64,000 nucleotides of DNA from Methanocalculus alkaliphilus. GTDB lineage: Archaea; Halobacteriota; Methanomicrobia; Methanomicrobiales; Methanocorpusculaceae. This document shows positions 33,829-41,409 of this stretch, piece after piece. The translations under genes were made by a program, and so were the position numbers. The notes under the pieces are model-generated. The model searched no databases. It saw only the letters and a program-made list of their open reading frames with translations, and was not told the DNA's origin. The stretch's first letter is position 1, and every line of letters starts with the position of its first letter. The DNA lies in assembly GCF_024170505.1 (NCBI RefSeq), contig NZ_JALJYG010000006.1:1-64000 (forward strand), read 5' to 3'.

Positions 33829-33901
33829 ACTCCCGTAGTGTAGGGGTCAATCATGCAGGACTTTGGATCCGGCGACGGCGGTTCGAATCCGCCCGGGAGT
33901 A
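33829..33901 (+). tRNA. tRNA-Gln (anticodon UUG)
   Basis: A 73-base tRNA. Acceptor arms ACTCCCG (33829-33835) and CGGGAGT (33894-33900) pair perfectly with discriminator A. The anticodon loop ACTTTGGAT places TTG in the anticodon. The D loop GGGGTCAATC and T loop GTTCGAATCC are normal. CCA is not encoded. In this lineage it would be charged as Glu-tRNA(Gln) and amidated. Confidence 0.95.
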
Positions 33902-34018
33902 TGCAGAGATATGATTCAGCCCCTCTTTTTTCATAAAGAAGAGATGGAGAGGAAGACCTGACATCATGCCTCACAATCTTTATCCCCACATTTCTCTATT
34001 GAACTATGAGGTGCCGAG

Positions 34019-34450
34019 ATGGACTTTTCCGAATGCGTGAAATTCGCAAATGAGAACCCGCTGACCTATATCGCCACAATGGACGGTGACCAGCCACGGG
34101 TCCGGGCATTTGCTATGTGGTTTGCCGATGAAACCGGGTTCTATTACCATACTGGTATTGGAAAGAGTGTCTGGAAACAGCTGACACGAAACGCAAAGGT
34201 TGAGCTCTGCTTCTATTCACCCGGTGAGGGGGCCGGAACGATGATGCGGGTTGCCGGGTTAATCGAGCCGGTCAGTGATATTACGCTCAGAAAGAGACTG
34301 ATTGAGGAGAGGCCATGGCTGCTTGAGATAGGCATCACCGGTGCAGCTGATCCGAAACTTGTCGTCTTCAGGGTTGCCCACGGCGAGGCATATTTCTGGA
34401 CGATGGAATACAATCAGCGGGAGGCAGAAGCACCCCGGGTCACTTTCTGA
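34019..34450 (+). CDS. Pyridoxamine 5'-phosphate oxidase family flavoprotein
   Basis: A 143-residue split-barrel FMN-binding protein. The N-terminal MDFSECVKFANENPLTYIAT, the strand QPRVRAFAMWFADETGFYYHTG and the helix KSVWKQLTRNAKVELCFY are typical of the general-stress-type PNPOx-like family. Such proteins bind FMN, F420 or heme; which is used here is not evident. The gene is followed immediately by the decayed acyltransferase copy. Confidence 0.88.
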   Translation: MDFSECVKFANENPLTYIATMDGDQPRVRAFAMWFADETGFYYHTGIGKSVWKQLTRNAKVELCFYSPGEGAGTMMRVAGLIEPVSDITLRKRLIEERPWLLEIGITGAADPKLVVFRVAHGEAYFWTMEYNQREAEAPRVTF

Positions 34451-34497
34451 GTCAACTTCACAGGAGAGAAGCCGTCGGAATCCTGCCTGTTCGATCG

Positions 34498-34730
34498 TGA
34501 TGATCCGGGAGAAGGTACCGATCGTGGAGGGACATCCATCGACACCGGGACGATCATTGAGGATTATGCCGCCACCGGGGCCGCCGCCATCATCCTCCCC
34601 GGCGTCAAAATTGGAAGGGGCGACGGTTGCTGCCGGCTCTGTCGTTACCCATGGTGTTCCGGCCGGGATGATGGCAGTTGGGTCGCCAGCACGGATCAGG
34701 CCGCTCCCGGAGGAGATGAGACAGGGATAG
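34498..34730 (+). pseudogene. Remnant of a hexapeptide acyltransferase (copy A)
   Basis: Alternating frames preserve fragments of the intact gene at 36321-36917: VMIREKVPIV in one frame and VAAGSVVTHGVPAGMMAVGSPAR, in two parts VAAGSVVTHGVPAG and MMAVGSPARIRPLPEEM, in another. The first half of the gene is absent, 54 internal codons are deleted and frameshifts separate the rest, so it cannot encode a working left-handed beta-helix. It abuts the convergent toxin gene. Confidence 0.8.
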
Positions 34731-34779
34731 AAGAAAGGAAGTGGAAGAGGATGCAGGCAAACTCTCTATTTTCCGTACC
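34498..34779. repeat. Duplicated segment, copy A (degenerate)
   Basis: This 282-base block matches 36520-36967 at high identity (for example the shared tail GATAGAAGAAAGGAAGTGG) apart from a 162-base deletion and several small changes. The deletion corresponds exactly to one copy of a 9-base direct repeat TCATCGAGG that flanks the missing part in copy B (36577-36585 and 36739-36747), so it arose by slippage. The match continues past the acyltransferase stop into the last codons of the convergent relE gene. Confidence 0.8.
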
Positions 34780-35038
34780 GTTGATAGATTGTGCTTCTGT
34801 GCCCGACTCCATCGACAAGAAGCACTTTTTCTGATTTATCCATGAGGAGGATCACCCGGTATTCTCCAACCCTGAATCTGTATTGTGGGGGGTTCTTTGC
34901 TCCTTTCATCTTTTGAATATGGGCAAATGGATCATCCTTGATAGCACTAATTGCAAAAACAATTTTTCTGATGACGTCAATGGGCAGTCTTGAAAGGTCT
35001 CTGTCTGCTGACTTTGAATAATGGATTTCGAAGGTCAT
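34766..35038 (-). CDS. RelE/ParE-type toxin
   Basis: A 90-residue protein of the RelE superfamily, which acts on mRNA at the ribosome or on gyrase. The family features are MTFEIHYSKSADRDLSRLP at the N-terminus, the helix IRKIVFAISAIKDDP and the strand pair YRFRVGEYRVILLMDK, ending RSTIYQRYGK with basic residues near the C-terminus. The start overlaps the antitoxin stop (ATGA). Its last codons are included in the duplicated segment shared with 36920-36967. Confidence 0.9.
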   Translation of the reverse strand: MTFEIHYSKSADRDLSRLPIDVIRKIVFAISAIKDDPFAHIQKMKGAKNPPQYRFRVGEYRVILLMDKSEKVLLVDGVGHRSTIYQRYGK

Positions 35039-35271
35039 TTAAGGGCATATTTTTTTATAATATCCTCTTCAGTCAGGGTTTCCCCCTTTCGGAATTCAGA
35101 AATTGCTTCTTTTGCCCTTTTTGCCCATCCTGAGCATAGAGCCAAATCTCCCTCATCATGATCATCAAGCAACTTTTCAATAACCTCCTGATACGACTCC
35201 CCCGGCCTCCTTATCTTATCCAGTCGGGTTTTAATCTCTGTTGAAACTGGGATTGAAACGCTCATACACAT
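35035..35271 (-). CDS. Antitoxin of the RelE pair, ribbon-helix-helix type
   Basis: A 78-residue antitoxin. The N-terminal MSVSIPVSTEIKTRLDKIRR is a ribbon-helix-helix DNA-binding unit, followed by ESYQEVIEKLLDDH, and the C-terminal part (SEFRKGETLTEEDIIKKYALK, last 20 residues) is the toxin-binding tail. Two ATG codons (35271 and 35265) are possible; a GAGGAGG ribosome-binding site serves either. It precedes and overlaps the toxin by 4 bases, the usual order. A TATA-like GATATATGA lies upstream and is probably autoregulated. Confidence 0.85.
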   Translation of the reverse strand: MCMSVSIPVSTEIKTRLDKIRRPGESYQEVIEKLLDDHDEGDLALCSGWAKRAKEAISEFRKGETLTEEDIIKKYALK

Positions 35272-35438
35272 TCATCCTCCTCATACCGTCATATATCTTT
35301 CAGTCATATCAAAACGAATCTCCCAGACTATTTCAGAATCAGATTCAGTATCAACAGGTGGGATACCCCATCCTTCAGGAGCAGGTCGTTGACCTCTCAA
35401 CTGATAGGGGATGATGGACCGGACTACCCGGGTGGCAC

Positions 35439-36182
35439 CTATACCGTGGAGATCAGCATCATCACATACAGCTTTTTTTGCCCTGCATACTGCCGTTTCA
35501 GGGAGGGGTCAAACCAATAGAGTTCAAAGACAAGATATGCTTCTTCCAGATAGCCGATATATGATCGGACAGACATCGGACTCTTTATTCCGACTGCTTT
35601 TGCCAATGAATTATTACTTGCTTCCTTTCCTGCATTTGAAAAGACAAACTGGACAAGCTGCTGAAATGCCTTTACCTCCCGTATACCGAATCTGGAGACA
35701 ATATCGCGGTAGATGATGTCATCATATGTCCGCTTCAGGTACTCCGGGTCGCCGAATCTCAGGAATTCTGGAAAACCTCCCTCTTCAAGGTAGCGATTAA
35801 AGGCCTTGAGGATCCCGGCTTTCACCTTCGATGTCAATGGAGTAGTTTGTACTCCGTAAAATGTTAGCAGTTCAGGAAACCAAAAGGGATAGAGTTCGAT
35901 CTTTGCCTATCTGCCTGTGAGATGTGTTCCGATTTCCGAAGAGACAAAACGGGCATTTGATCCTGTGAGGTAGATCTTGTCCTCCTCTCCATGAATGCGC
36001 CGGATAAACCGCTCCCACCCCGTGATATTCAGGATCTCATCAATAAAGATGGTTCGTGACTCTTTCACCAACTTCTGAAGGATGATCATGAGCCGTGAGA
36101 AATCAGCCGCTGTAAACTCGATCAATCGCTCCTCATCAAAATTTATGCAATGATAGGAGTCATAGTGTTCAGCAAACTGGTG
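35439..36182 (-). pseudogene. Broken AAA+ ATPase with DUF4143 domain
   Basis: One reading frame runs from 36182 to 35439 interrupted by a single TAG (35908-35910). The first part holds YHCINFDEERLIEFTAAD, the Walker B region RTIFIDEILNITGWERFIRR and YLTGSNARFVSSEIGTHLTGR; after the TAG it continues KIELYPFWFPELLTFYG and then the DUF4143 part FNRYLEEGGFPEFLRFGDPEYL, with DIIYRDIVSRFGIREV and RSYIGYLEEAYLVFELYWF. The Walker A half is missing upstream, where the frame stops at 36183. The end, KKLYVMMLIST, is probably shifted too, because another frame continues DADLHGIGATRVV. Such ATPases often accompany toxin-antitoxin loci. This one cannot work. Confidence 0.85.
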
Positions 36183-36320
36183 TTAATCCGTTATACAATT
36201 CGAGATGAAATGAGGGAATAAAAGTGTATAATTTTACTCAAACCAACTGACAATTGTATCACCTCACCCACACCCAAAGCCACATTCTTTTTCTCCAATC
36301 ACCGCTCATCTCTCTTTCGG

Positions 36321-36917
36321 ATGATAGAGTATGGCATCAACACCATCGGCGATGGTCTCACCGTCTTTGACCCGGTCACCATCGGCTTCCCCTCTCGTGA
36401 CTATATCGGAAGAACCGACCACCCCGGAACGATCCTCGGCAACAACGTCACCCTCCGATCCGGCACCATCCTCTATGCCGACGTCACCCTCGGGGATCGC
36501 TGCAATACCGGCCATAATGTGATGATCCGGGAGAAGACACTGATCGGGGAGGGGACATCGATCGGCACCGGAACGATCATCGAGGGGAACTGCACCATCG
36601 GCTCAGGTGTCAGCATCCAGAGCATGGCATTTGTCCCGACCCATACCACCATCGGCGATCATGTCTTCATCGGCCCGCATGTCACCCTGACAAACGACCG
36701 CTATCCGCCCTCAGGCAAACCCCGGCTTGAAGGGCCGGTCATCGAGGACTATGCCGTCATCGGCGCCGCCGCCATCATCCTCCCCGGCGTCACCATCGGC
36801 AGAGGGGCGGCGGTTGCTGCCGGCTCCGTCGTCACCCATGATGTTCCGGCCGGGATGATGGCAGTTGGGTCGCCAGCACGGGTCAGACCGCTCCCGGAGG
36901 AGATGAGACGGGGATAG
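36321..36917 (+). CDS. Hexapeptide-repeat acyltransferase, left-handed beta helix
   Basis: A 198-residue enzyme of the LbetaH family (WbbJ/MaaA/VatD-like) that transfers acetyl or other acyl groups to sugars or nucleotide sugars. The protein consists almost entirely of hexapeptide turns (GILGNNVTLRSGTILYADVT-like), for example TIGDGLTV, TLGDRCNTGHNVMIREKT, TIIEGNCTIGSGVSIQ, TIGDHVFIGPHVTLTND and GPVIEDYAVIGAAAIILPG. The catalytic His is likely in CNTGHNVM or THTTIGDHV. The C-terminal GMMAVGSPARVRPLPEE matches that of the decayed copy near 34.7 kb. Nearest relatives act on surface polysaccharide precursors. Confidence 0.85.
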   Translation: MIEYGINTIGDGLTVFDPVTIGFPSRDYIGRTDHPGTILGNNVTLRSGTILYADVTLGDRCNTGHNVMIREKTLIGEGTSIGTGTIIEGNCTIGSGVSIQSMAFVPTHTTIGDHVFIGPHVTLTNDRYPPSGKPRLEGPVIEDYAVIGAAAIILPGVTIGRGAAVAAGSVVTHDVPAGMMAVGSPARVRPLPEEMRRG

Positions 36918-36967
36918 AAGAAAGGAAGTGGGAGAGGATGCAGGCAACCCCTCTATTTTCCGTATCG
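36520..36967. repeat. Duplicated segment, copy B (intact acyltransferase part)
   Basis: The last 400 bases of the acyltransferase gene and about 50 bases beyond match the block at 34498-34779. Beyond the stop the minus strand still reads HRGRYGK and a TAG, parallel to the toxin end QRYGK in copy A, but the rest of a toxin gene is not recognisable here. Copy A thus keeps the toxin and lost the acyltransferase, while copy B kept the acyltransferase and lost the toxin. Confidence 0.75.
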
Positions 36968-37010
36968 ACCTCGATGGACGGTGTAAGAGGAACAAATGCA
37001 CGTTATCTTT

Positions 37011-37039
37011 GAAAAAGTGTACTTCGGTGACACTTTTTC
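37011..37039. terminator. Perfect inverted repeat between convergent genes
   Basis: GAAAAAGTGT (37011-37020) and ACACTTTTTC (37030-37039) are perfect inverted repeats with a 9-base loop. On both strands the stem ends in five T residues, so the hairpin can act as a terminator in either direction, between the acyltransferase (stop 36917) and the SOUL gene (stop 37122). A third AAAAGTGT follows at 37046-37053. Confidence 0.5.
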
Positions 37040-37121
37040 CATCCTAAAAGTGTCCTCTTGCAACACTTGTATGCCCCTCCCGTACCCTGCTACCATACCA
37101 CACTCATCTGAATATGCCAGG

Positions 37122-37640
37122 TCAGATGAGAACCTCAATGGCAACCTCATTGCGCCTCAGAAATCCCGGTATCCATGGGGGATTGTACCGCATCAGAAAG
37201 ACCTCCCCATGGGTTGGAATCCCGGCGTTATCCAGTCCATCCAGCAGTCTTCTGGTGGCACCATCGACATCCTCCTTTCTGGCCAAACCGCTGAACCGAA
37301 CCACTCCAACATCCCTCGGCGGGATCGTGGTGATCCGGATACGATCATCCAGTGGGTCGGGCACATCACCCTGTCGCAATCCTGCGGGGAGGACAAATGA
37401 GATGGAGCCCTTATCTGAGATGACGGGAGAGGTCATCGGAATTTTTTGGGAGGTGATCACCGGGGAGGTCATCGGGAGTGTTTGCCGGGATCGATTATTC
37501 CCGGTGATGTACTGGAAGAGAAGGGGAAATCCGCTCTCATCGCCTGCATCAGCGACAATTGCCAGGATGAGTTCCGGATATCTGCGCACCTCAATCTCCC
37601 CGATGGTCCGGGCAACATCATACGCAACCGTTTCCGTCAT
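37122..37640 (-). CDS. SOUL heme-binding family protein
   Basis: A 172-residue protein of the SOUL/HBP family, which binds heme or tetrapyrroles without covalent bonds. Characteristic are the start YDVARTIGEIEVRRYPELIL, the repeated MTSPVI (in LPMTSPVITSQKIPMTSPVI), FVLPAGLRQGDVPDP and the C-terminal FLMRYNPPWIPGFLRRNEV. The start is taken at the ATG at 37640; an earlier ATG at 37655 is possible. It follows the methyltransferase gene by 27 bases on the minus strand. Role in methanogens is unknown. Confidence 0.88.
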   Translation of the reverse strand: MTETVAYDVARTIGEIEVRRYPELILAIVADAGDESGFPLLFQYITGNNRSRQTLPMTSPVITSQKIPMTSPVISDKGSISFVLPAGLRQGDVPDPLDDRIRITTIPPRDVGVVRFSGLARKEDVDGATRRLLDGLDNAGIPTHGEVFLMRYNPPWIPGFLRRNEVAIEVLI

Positions 37641-37667
37641 AGAAAGTACTTCCAAAAGGGGGATTCT

Positions 37668-38504
37668 TTATTCCCCTTTCCTCCAGGAGATCATCGCCGT
37701 CGTCCGTATAGAAGTCTCCCGGAACATCCCGTCATCATCCTTCTGCAACCTCTTTTCATAATGGCTGGTGACGAGATCCAAATCCTCAAACCCGGGGGCA
37801 TGCATCGTGATCCACTGTTCAGCCGCCTCCTCAGGAGATGCATAGATCGTCTCCCAGACTGCCCGGTAGATCTGCATATCGGCATAGATCTCATAATCAT
37901 GCAGGATATTGAGGAGGAAGAGGGCGTCCGGATACCCGCTCTGCCGGGCACCTTCTTCTCCATGCACCGCCCTGTAGAGTTCCATCTCCTCAGGTTCACG
38001 CCAGGGGCCGACATGCCAGAAGAGATGCACCGACCGACTGGCTGCCGCATCCATCTTCAGGAGCTCAGAACCAACATCATAAAAGCCGAGCGAGAAGGCG
38101 GCGATGACGACATCATGCACCGGAATGTCCCTCCCAACCACCGCATCCTCCCACCGCATCGTCACACACGAGTAGTTCGACCGCCCCTCCGCTGCCATCC
38201 GTTCCTTCAGGTGATCGAGCATCCCCGCCGACGCATCAAGAGCGGTGACATGCGAAATCCTTCCTGCAATCGGGACCGCAAGCCTCCCTGTCCCCGCACC
38301 TATGTCAAGAAGGGTATCCTCAGGCCGGAGATCCAGCATCCCAAGCTCCTGCCTTGTTGACTCCTTCTCGTCACGGGTGATCCGGTTGTAGGCATGTGCC
38401 TTCTTGTCCCATATCGCACCCGGATCCTTGTCTTTCTCAGTACGGATCCGGGAGCTGACATGGATCGCCTTCCAGAGCTCATCCCAGTTGATGATCGACT
38501 GCAT
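37668..38504 (-). CDS. Class I SAM-dependent methyltransferase
   Basis: A 278-residue protein with the SAM-binding motif I LLDIGAGTGRLAVP, motif II VTALDASAGMLDHL and a following acidic-rich VRWEDAVV-like strand (MRWEDAVVGRDIPVHDVV). The C-terminal half has no clear substrate signature. The start at 38504 is backed by a GGAGAGGGGAT ribosome-binding site. It is cotranscribed with the SOUL gene and divergent from the CooS-like gene, with a 110-base gap. No specific substrate is inferred. Confidence 0.85.
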   Translation of the reverse strand: MQSIINWDELWKAIHVSSRIRTEKDKDPGAIWDKKAHAYNRITRDEKESTRQELGMLDLRPEDTLLDIGAGTGRLAVPIAGRISHVTALDASAGMLDHLKERMAAEGRSNYSCVTMRWEDAVVGRDIPVHDVVIAAFSLGFYDVGSELLKMDAAASRSVHLFWHVGPWREPEEMELYRAVHGEEGARQSGYPDALFLLNILHDYEIYADMQIYRAVWETIYASPEEAAEQWITMHAPGFEDLDLVTSHYEKRLQKDDDGMFRETSIRTTAMISWRKGE

Positions 38505-38614
38505 AGCTATCCCCTCTCCGTTCAGGGTAAAGAAATGCACGGTCATCCAATCTCTGAAGGGATGGACGAAGAATTATAATGTTTGGATTATACATAGCCC
38601 AATGGGTGAGAGAA

Positions 38615-40498
38615 ATGGATGAAAACAGAATATCCTACCATGATTCGGTAAAAAAAGTCTATGAACGGCTGAAAGAGGATGGCATGTCGAATGTCTGGGA
38701 CCGATATGAAGCCCAGGGGCTTGGATCAAACCCGGATACGAGATGTAAATTCTGTATGGGTGGAGTACGATGCGACTTCTGTTCAAACGGCCCCTGCCGT
38801 GCTGATGCCGCCTCCGATAAACGGGGTGTCTGCGGCATCTCCGCAGACGGGATGGCGATGCGAATGATGCTCCTCCGTAACGTGATGGGGGCATCAACCT
38901 ACCAGTATCATTGCGAAGAGACGATCCGGACGCTGAAGGAGGCGGCGGCAGGATCCGGCCCCTTTACCATCCGGGATCCTGAGAAGCTGAAGGCCTTCTC
39001 GGCACGCCTCGGCCTTGATGGCGATATACCCGCACTCTGCGCCTTTCTGCAGGAGGACTTTCACCGCAGATCCCATGAAGAGAGCAGGATCGTCGATCTG
39101 CTCGCACCCGAAGACCGGAAGAAGGTCTGGCGGGAACTTGGCATCTTCCCGGGAGGTATCTATGGGGAGATGGTCCTTTCAACCGGCTCATCGCTGACGA
39201 ATGTTGACGGATATTATGTCACCCTTGCAAAGAAGGCACTCCGACTGGGGGTGGCGATGGCATACCAGAGCCAGATAGTTCTTGAATCCCTGCAGGACGC
39301 CCTCTTTGGAACTCCAAGACCACACCAGGTGCGGGTCGATCTCGGTGTTCTTGACCCAGATTATGTCAATATTCTTCCAAACGGGCATGAACCCTTCCTT
39401 GGGTTTACCCTCATCGAGACGGCACGCCGCCCTGATCTCCAGGAGGCCGCCCGTGCCGCCGGTGCAAAAGGGATACGGGTGATCGCAAATATTGAGACCG
39501 GACAGGAGATGATCCAGCGATGGGAGATGGATGATGTCTTTGCCGGCTTTACCGGGAACTGGATCATGCAGGAGGCGGTTCTTGCGACCGGAGCAGTCGA
39601 TGTGTTTGTTGCAGATATGAACTGCTCGCTCCCGATGGACCCCCTCTATGCAGAGAAGTACTGCTTCTCCCTCATCCCGGTCAGTGAGCTCGTCGCCTTT
39701 GAAGGGGAGACGATCCGGGAGAACTACAACCCGGCAACCGCAGATGCCCAGGCAGAGCGGCTGATCCGTATCGGCATTGAGAACTTCCCGAAACGGAAAC
39801 GTTCTGTTGCACCTCTCACTGGCCTGCCCATCGGTTCGGCAATTGCAGGCTTTTCACCGGAGAGCATCCTTGAAGCCCTCGGCGGATCACTTGATCCCCT
39901 CCTCAATGTCATCAAGGATGGCACCATACGGGGTGTCTGCGGCCTCGTCTCCTGCACCACTCTCAGGGATCATGGCCAGGATATTCATACCATCGCCATC
40001 GCCGAGGAACTTATAAAGCGTGATATCCTCGTCCTCTCGATGGGCTGCGGGAGTGCCGCCCTCCAGGTCGCAGGTCTCGCCTCGCCTGAAGCGAAGGAAC
40101 GGGCAGGACCCGGCCTCAAGGGTCTCTGTAAGGCACTCTCGATACCGCCTGTCCTCTCATTTGGGACCTGCACCGACACGGGCAGGTGTGCTGATCTCAT
40201 CGGGGCGATTGCGGCTGCCCTCGATGTCCCGGTCACCGCCCTCCCGGTAGCGGCGGCGGCACCCGAGTATATGGAGCAGAAGGCGACGATTGATGCCATC
40301 TTCGCCCTGGCATTCGGTCTGTACACTTATGTCAATCCCATCCCGACGGTGACCGGGGCTCCGAATCTGGTGAAACTATTAACCGAGGACCTCAAAGATA
40401 TAACTGGTGGAGTCCTCTCGGTCGAGCCGGATCCGGTGAAGGCAGTTGACGGGATCTCTGCACATATCGAATCGAAAAGGAGAGAACTTGGAATATGA
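38615..40498 (+). CDS. cooS: Divergent CooS-like Ni-Fe-S protein (CO dehydrogenase family)
   Basis: A 627-residue protein of the CooS family. The N-terminal cysteines fit cluster D of the Cys-x2-Cys kind (Cys44, Cys47) and cluster B (Cys53, 56, 61, 73). Among the C-cluster ligands by comparison with bacterial CODH-II from memory, His258 (NGHEP), Cys337, Cys447, Cys478 and Cys519 are in place, and the catalytic Lys is at 556 (EYMEQKA). However, the ICCTGNE motif that supplies the Fe-bridging Cys is replaced by ANIETGQE, and the four-His proton path is reduced to a single His99. Activity as CO dehydrogenase is therefore doubtful. It is first in a three-gene unit. Confidence 0.85.
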   Translation: MDENRISYHDSVKKVYERLKEDGMSNVWDRYEAQGLGSNPDTRCKFCMGGVRCDFCSNGPCRADAASDKRGVCGISADGMAMRMMLLRNVMGASTYQYHCEETIRTLKEAAAGSGPFTIRDPEKLKAFSARLGLDGDIPALCAFLQEDFHRRSHEESRIVDLLAPEDRKKVWRELGIFPGGIYGEMVLSTGSSLTNVDGYYVTLAKKALRLGVAMAYQSQIVLESLQDALFGTPRPHQVRVDLGVLDPDYVNILPNGHEPFLGFTLIETARRPDLQEAARAAGAKGIRVIANIETGQEMIQRWEMDDVFAGFTGNWIMQEAVLATGAVDVFVADMNCSLPMDPLYAEKYCFSLIPVSELVAFEGETIRENYNPATADAQAERLIRIGIENFPKRKRSVAPLTGLPIGSAIAGFSPESILEALGGSLDPLLNVIKDGTIRGVCGLVSCTTLRDHGQDIHTIAIAEELIKRDILVLSMGCGSAALQVAGLASPEAKERAGPGLKGLCKALSIPPVLSFGTCTDTGRCADLIGAIAAALDVPVTALPVAAAAPEYMEQKATIDAIFALAFGLYTYVNPIPTVTGAPNLVKLLTEDLKDITGGVLSVEPDPVKAVDGISAHIESKRRELGI

Positions 40499-40644
40499 GT
40501 GACAACCTCAAAGGACGGGTTATCAGGCTGGACGAGCGTCCAGAGTATCAGGATGGGGCTGTTGCAGGCTGTATGGTGGTACAGCAGCATGCCCTTCGGG
40601 CTGCACCAGGATGTACGATGGCTCTCATCATGATAAGGGGGTGA
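40495..40644 (+). CDS. 49-residue protein translationally coupled to cooS
   Basis: Too short for usual gene callers. It reads MSDNLKGRVIRLDERPEYQD, then GAVAGCMVVQQHALRAAPGC and a short hydrophobic end TMALIMIRG, with Cys26 and Cys40. The ATG overlaps the cooS stop (ATGA) and is preceded by AGGAGA. No family recognised. A small maturation or electron-transfer partner is possible, but this is only inferred from coupling. Confidence 0.6.
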   Translation: MSDNLKGRVIRLDERPEYQDGAVAGCMVVQQHALRAAPGCTMALIMIRG

Positions 40645-40649
40645 TTCCG

Positions 40650-40916
40650 ATGGCAGATGAAGGTGATTACTGCACCATCTGCGGGGGAACACCGCCTGAC
40701 AAGATTCTGATCAGACGTATCCTCGTTGATGGAAAAGAGACCGGAATCGACAAGCTCGACTGGATCATCAGCGAGGTGAAAAAGCTGAAACTCACCGATG
40801 AGGCAAGGATAGCAGACGAACTCCTCCTCCGGGCAGGCAAACTCAACTATATTCCGACAAAGAAGGCAGACGATTACCGCACGGCACTCCTCGAGGAGTA
40901 CCGGCGGTCGGTCTGA
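40650..40916 (+). CDS. 88-residue conserved CxxC protein
   Basis: A small protein with a CxxC near its start (DYCTICGGTPPDK) followed by RRILVDGKETGIDKLDWII, a helical KKLKLTDEARIADELLLR and LNYIPTKKADDYRTALLEEY. Proteins of this shape occur in methanogens and anaerobic bacteria near Ni-Fe-S or redox-disulfide genes, but I cannot name the family. The AAGGGGGTGAT ribosome-binding site lies in the end of the 49-residue gene, 5 bases before the ATG, so all three genes of this unit are probably expressed together. Confidence 0.75.
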   Translation: MADEGDYCTICGGTPPDKILIRRILVDGKETGIDKLDWIISEVKKLKLTDEARIADELLLRAGKLNYIPTKKADDYRTALLEEYRRSV

Positions 40917-40937
40917 GAGGGGCATCTGCCCCCATTT

Positions 40938-41396
40938 TTACCTCTTCAGAAAGAGATCGATCTCCTCAAAGCCCATAATCGGAGCAGAGTATGACTCGCC
41001 CCGGACAAACCGGGCTCCCTGAAGATCCGCAACATCAATAGCTGTTCCATCCTCCATCAGCGCACCGGCCAGGAGCAGGTCCCGTCCACTCCATTCCATC
41101 TGCAGTGTCCGATGTTCACCGGAGAGTGGTGCTTTGTACCCGATGTCAATACCTGACGATGCCTCAACCCAGGTTCCCTGAACCATCACCGGGTGGCCGG
41201 GCCGGGCCGGGTCATCAAGTGCCATGAACCATATCTGTGCTCCTCCTTCGGGATGAAACTGGAAGAGGAAGACAGGAGATCCCGAGTCATGGACCCAGAC
41301 CCCGGGGGCCTGCGGCGGTACGTCTTCTCCATGTTCAGCCCCGACACATCCGGCTGTCAGGATGAGGAGGGGGATGAGGATAAGATACCATTTCAT
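40938..41396 (-). CDS. Secreted lipoprotein, uncharacterised
   Basis: A 152-residue protein with an N-terminal signal and lipobox (WYLILIPLLILTAGCVGAE, Cys17). The mature part is a small beta-rich domain with VWVHDSGSPVFLFQF, AQIWFMALDDPARPG and SGEHRTLQMEWSGRDLLLAG. It resembles small DUF lipoproteins of Methanomicrobiales but I do not recognise the family. It is the last gene of a minus-strand run with the MBL and HTH genes. Confidence 0.75.
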   Translation of the reverse strand: MKWYLILIPLLILTAGCVGAEHGEDVPPQAPGVWVHDSGSPVFLFQFHPEGGAQIWFMALDDPARPGHPVMVQGTWVEASSGIDIGYKAPLSGEHRTLQMEWSGRDLLLAGALMEDGTAIDVADLQGARFVRGESYSAPIMGFEEIDLFLKR

Positions 41397-41409
41397 ACTG
41401 AAGGGTAGG

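Noticed and set aside
35908-35910. In-frame TAG read as pyrrolysine
   Set aside because: Pyrrolysine is known from Methanosarcinales and a few other groups, and no PylS, PylT or methylamine genes are here. The gene has also lost its Walker A half, so a nonsense mutation is the simpler reading.
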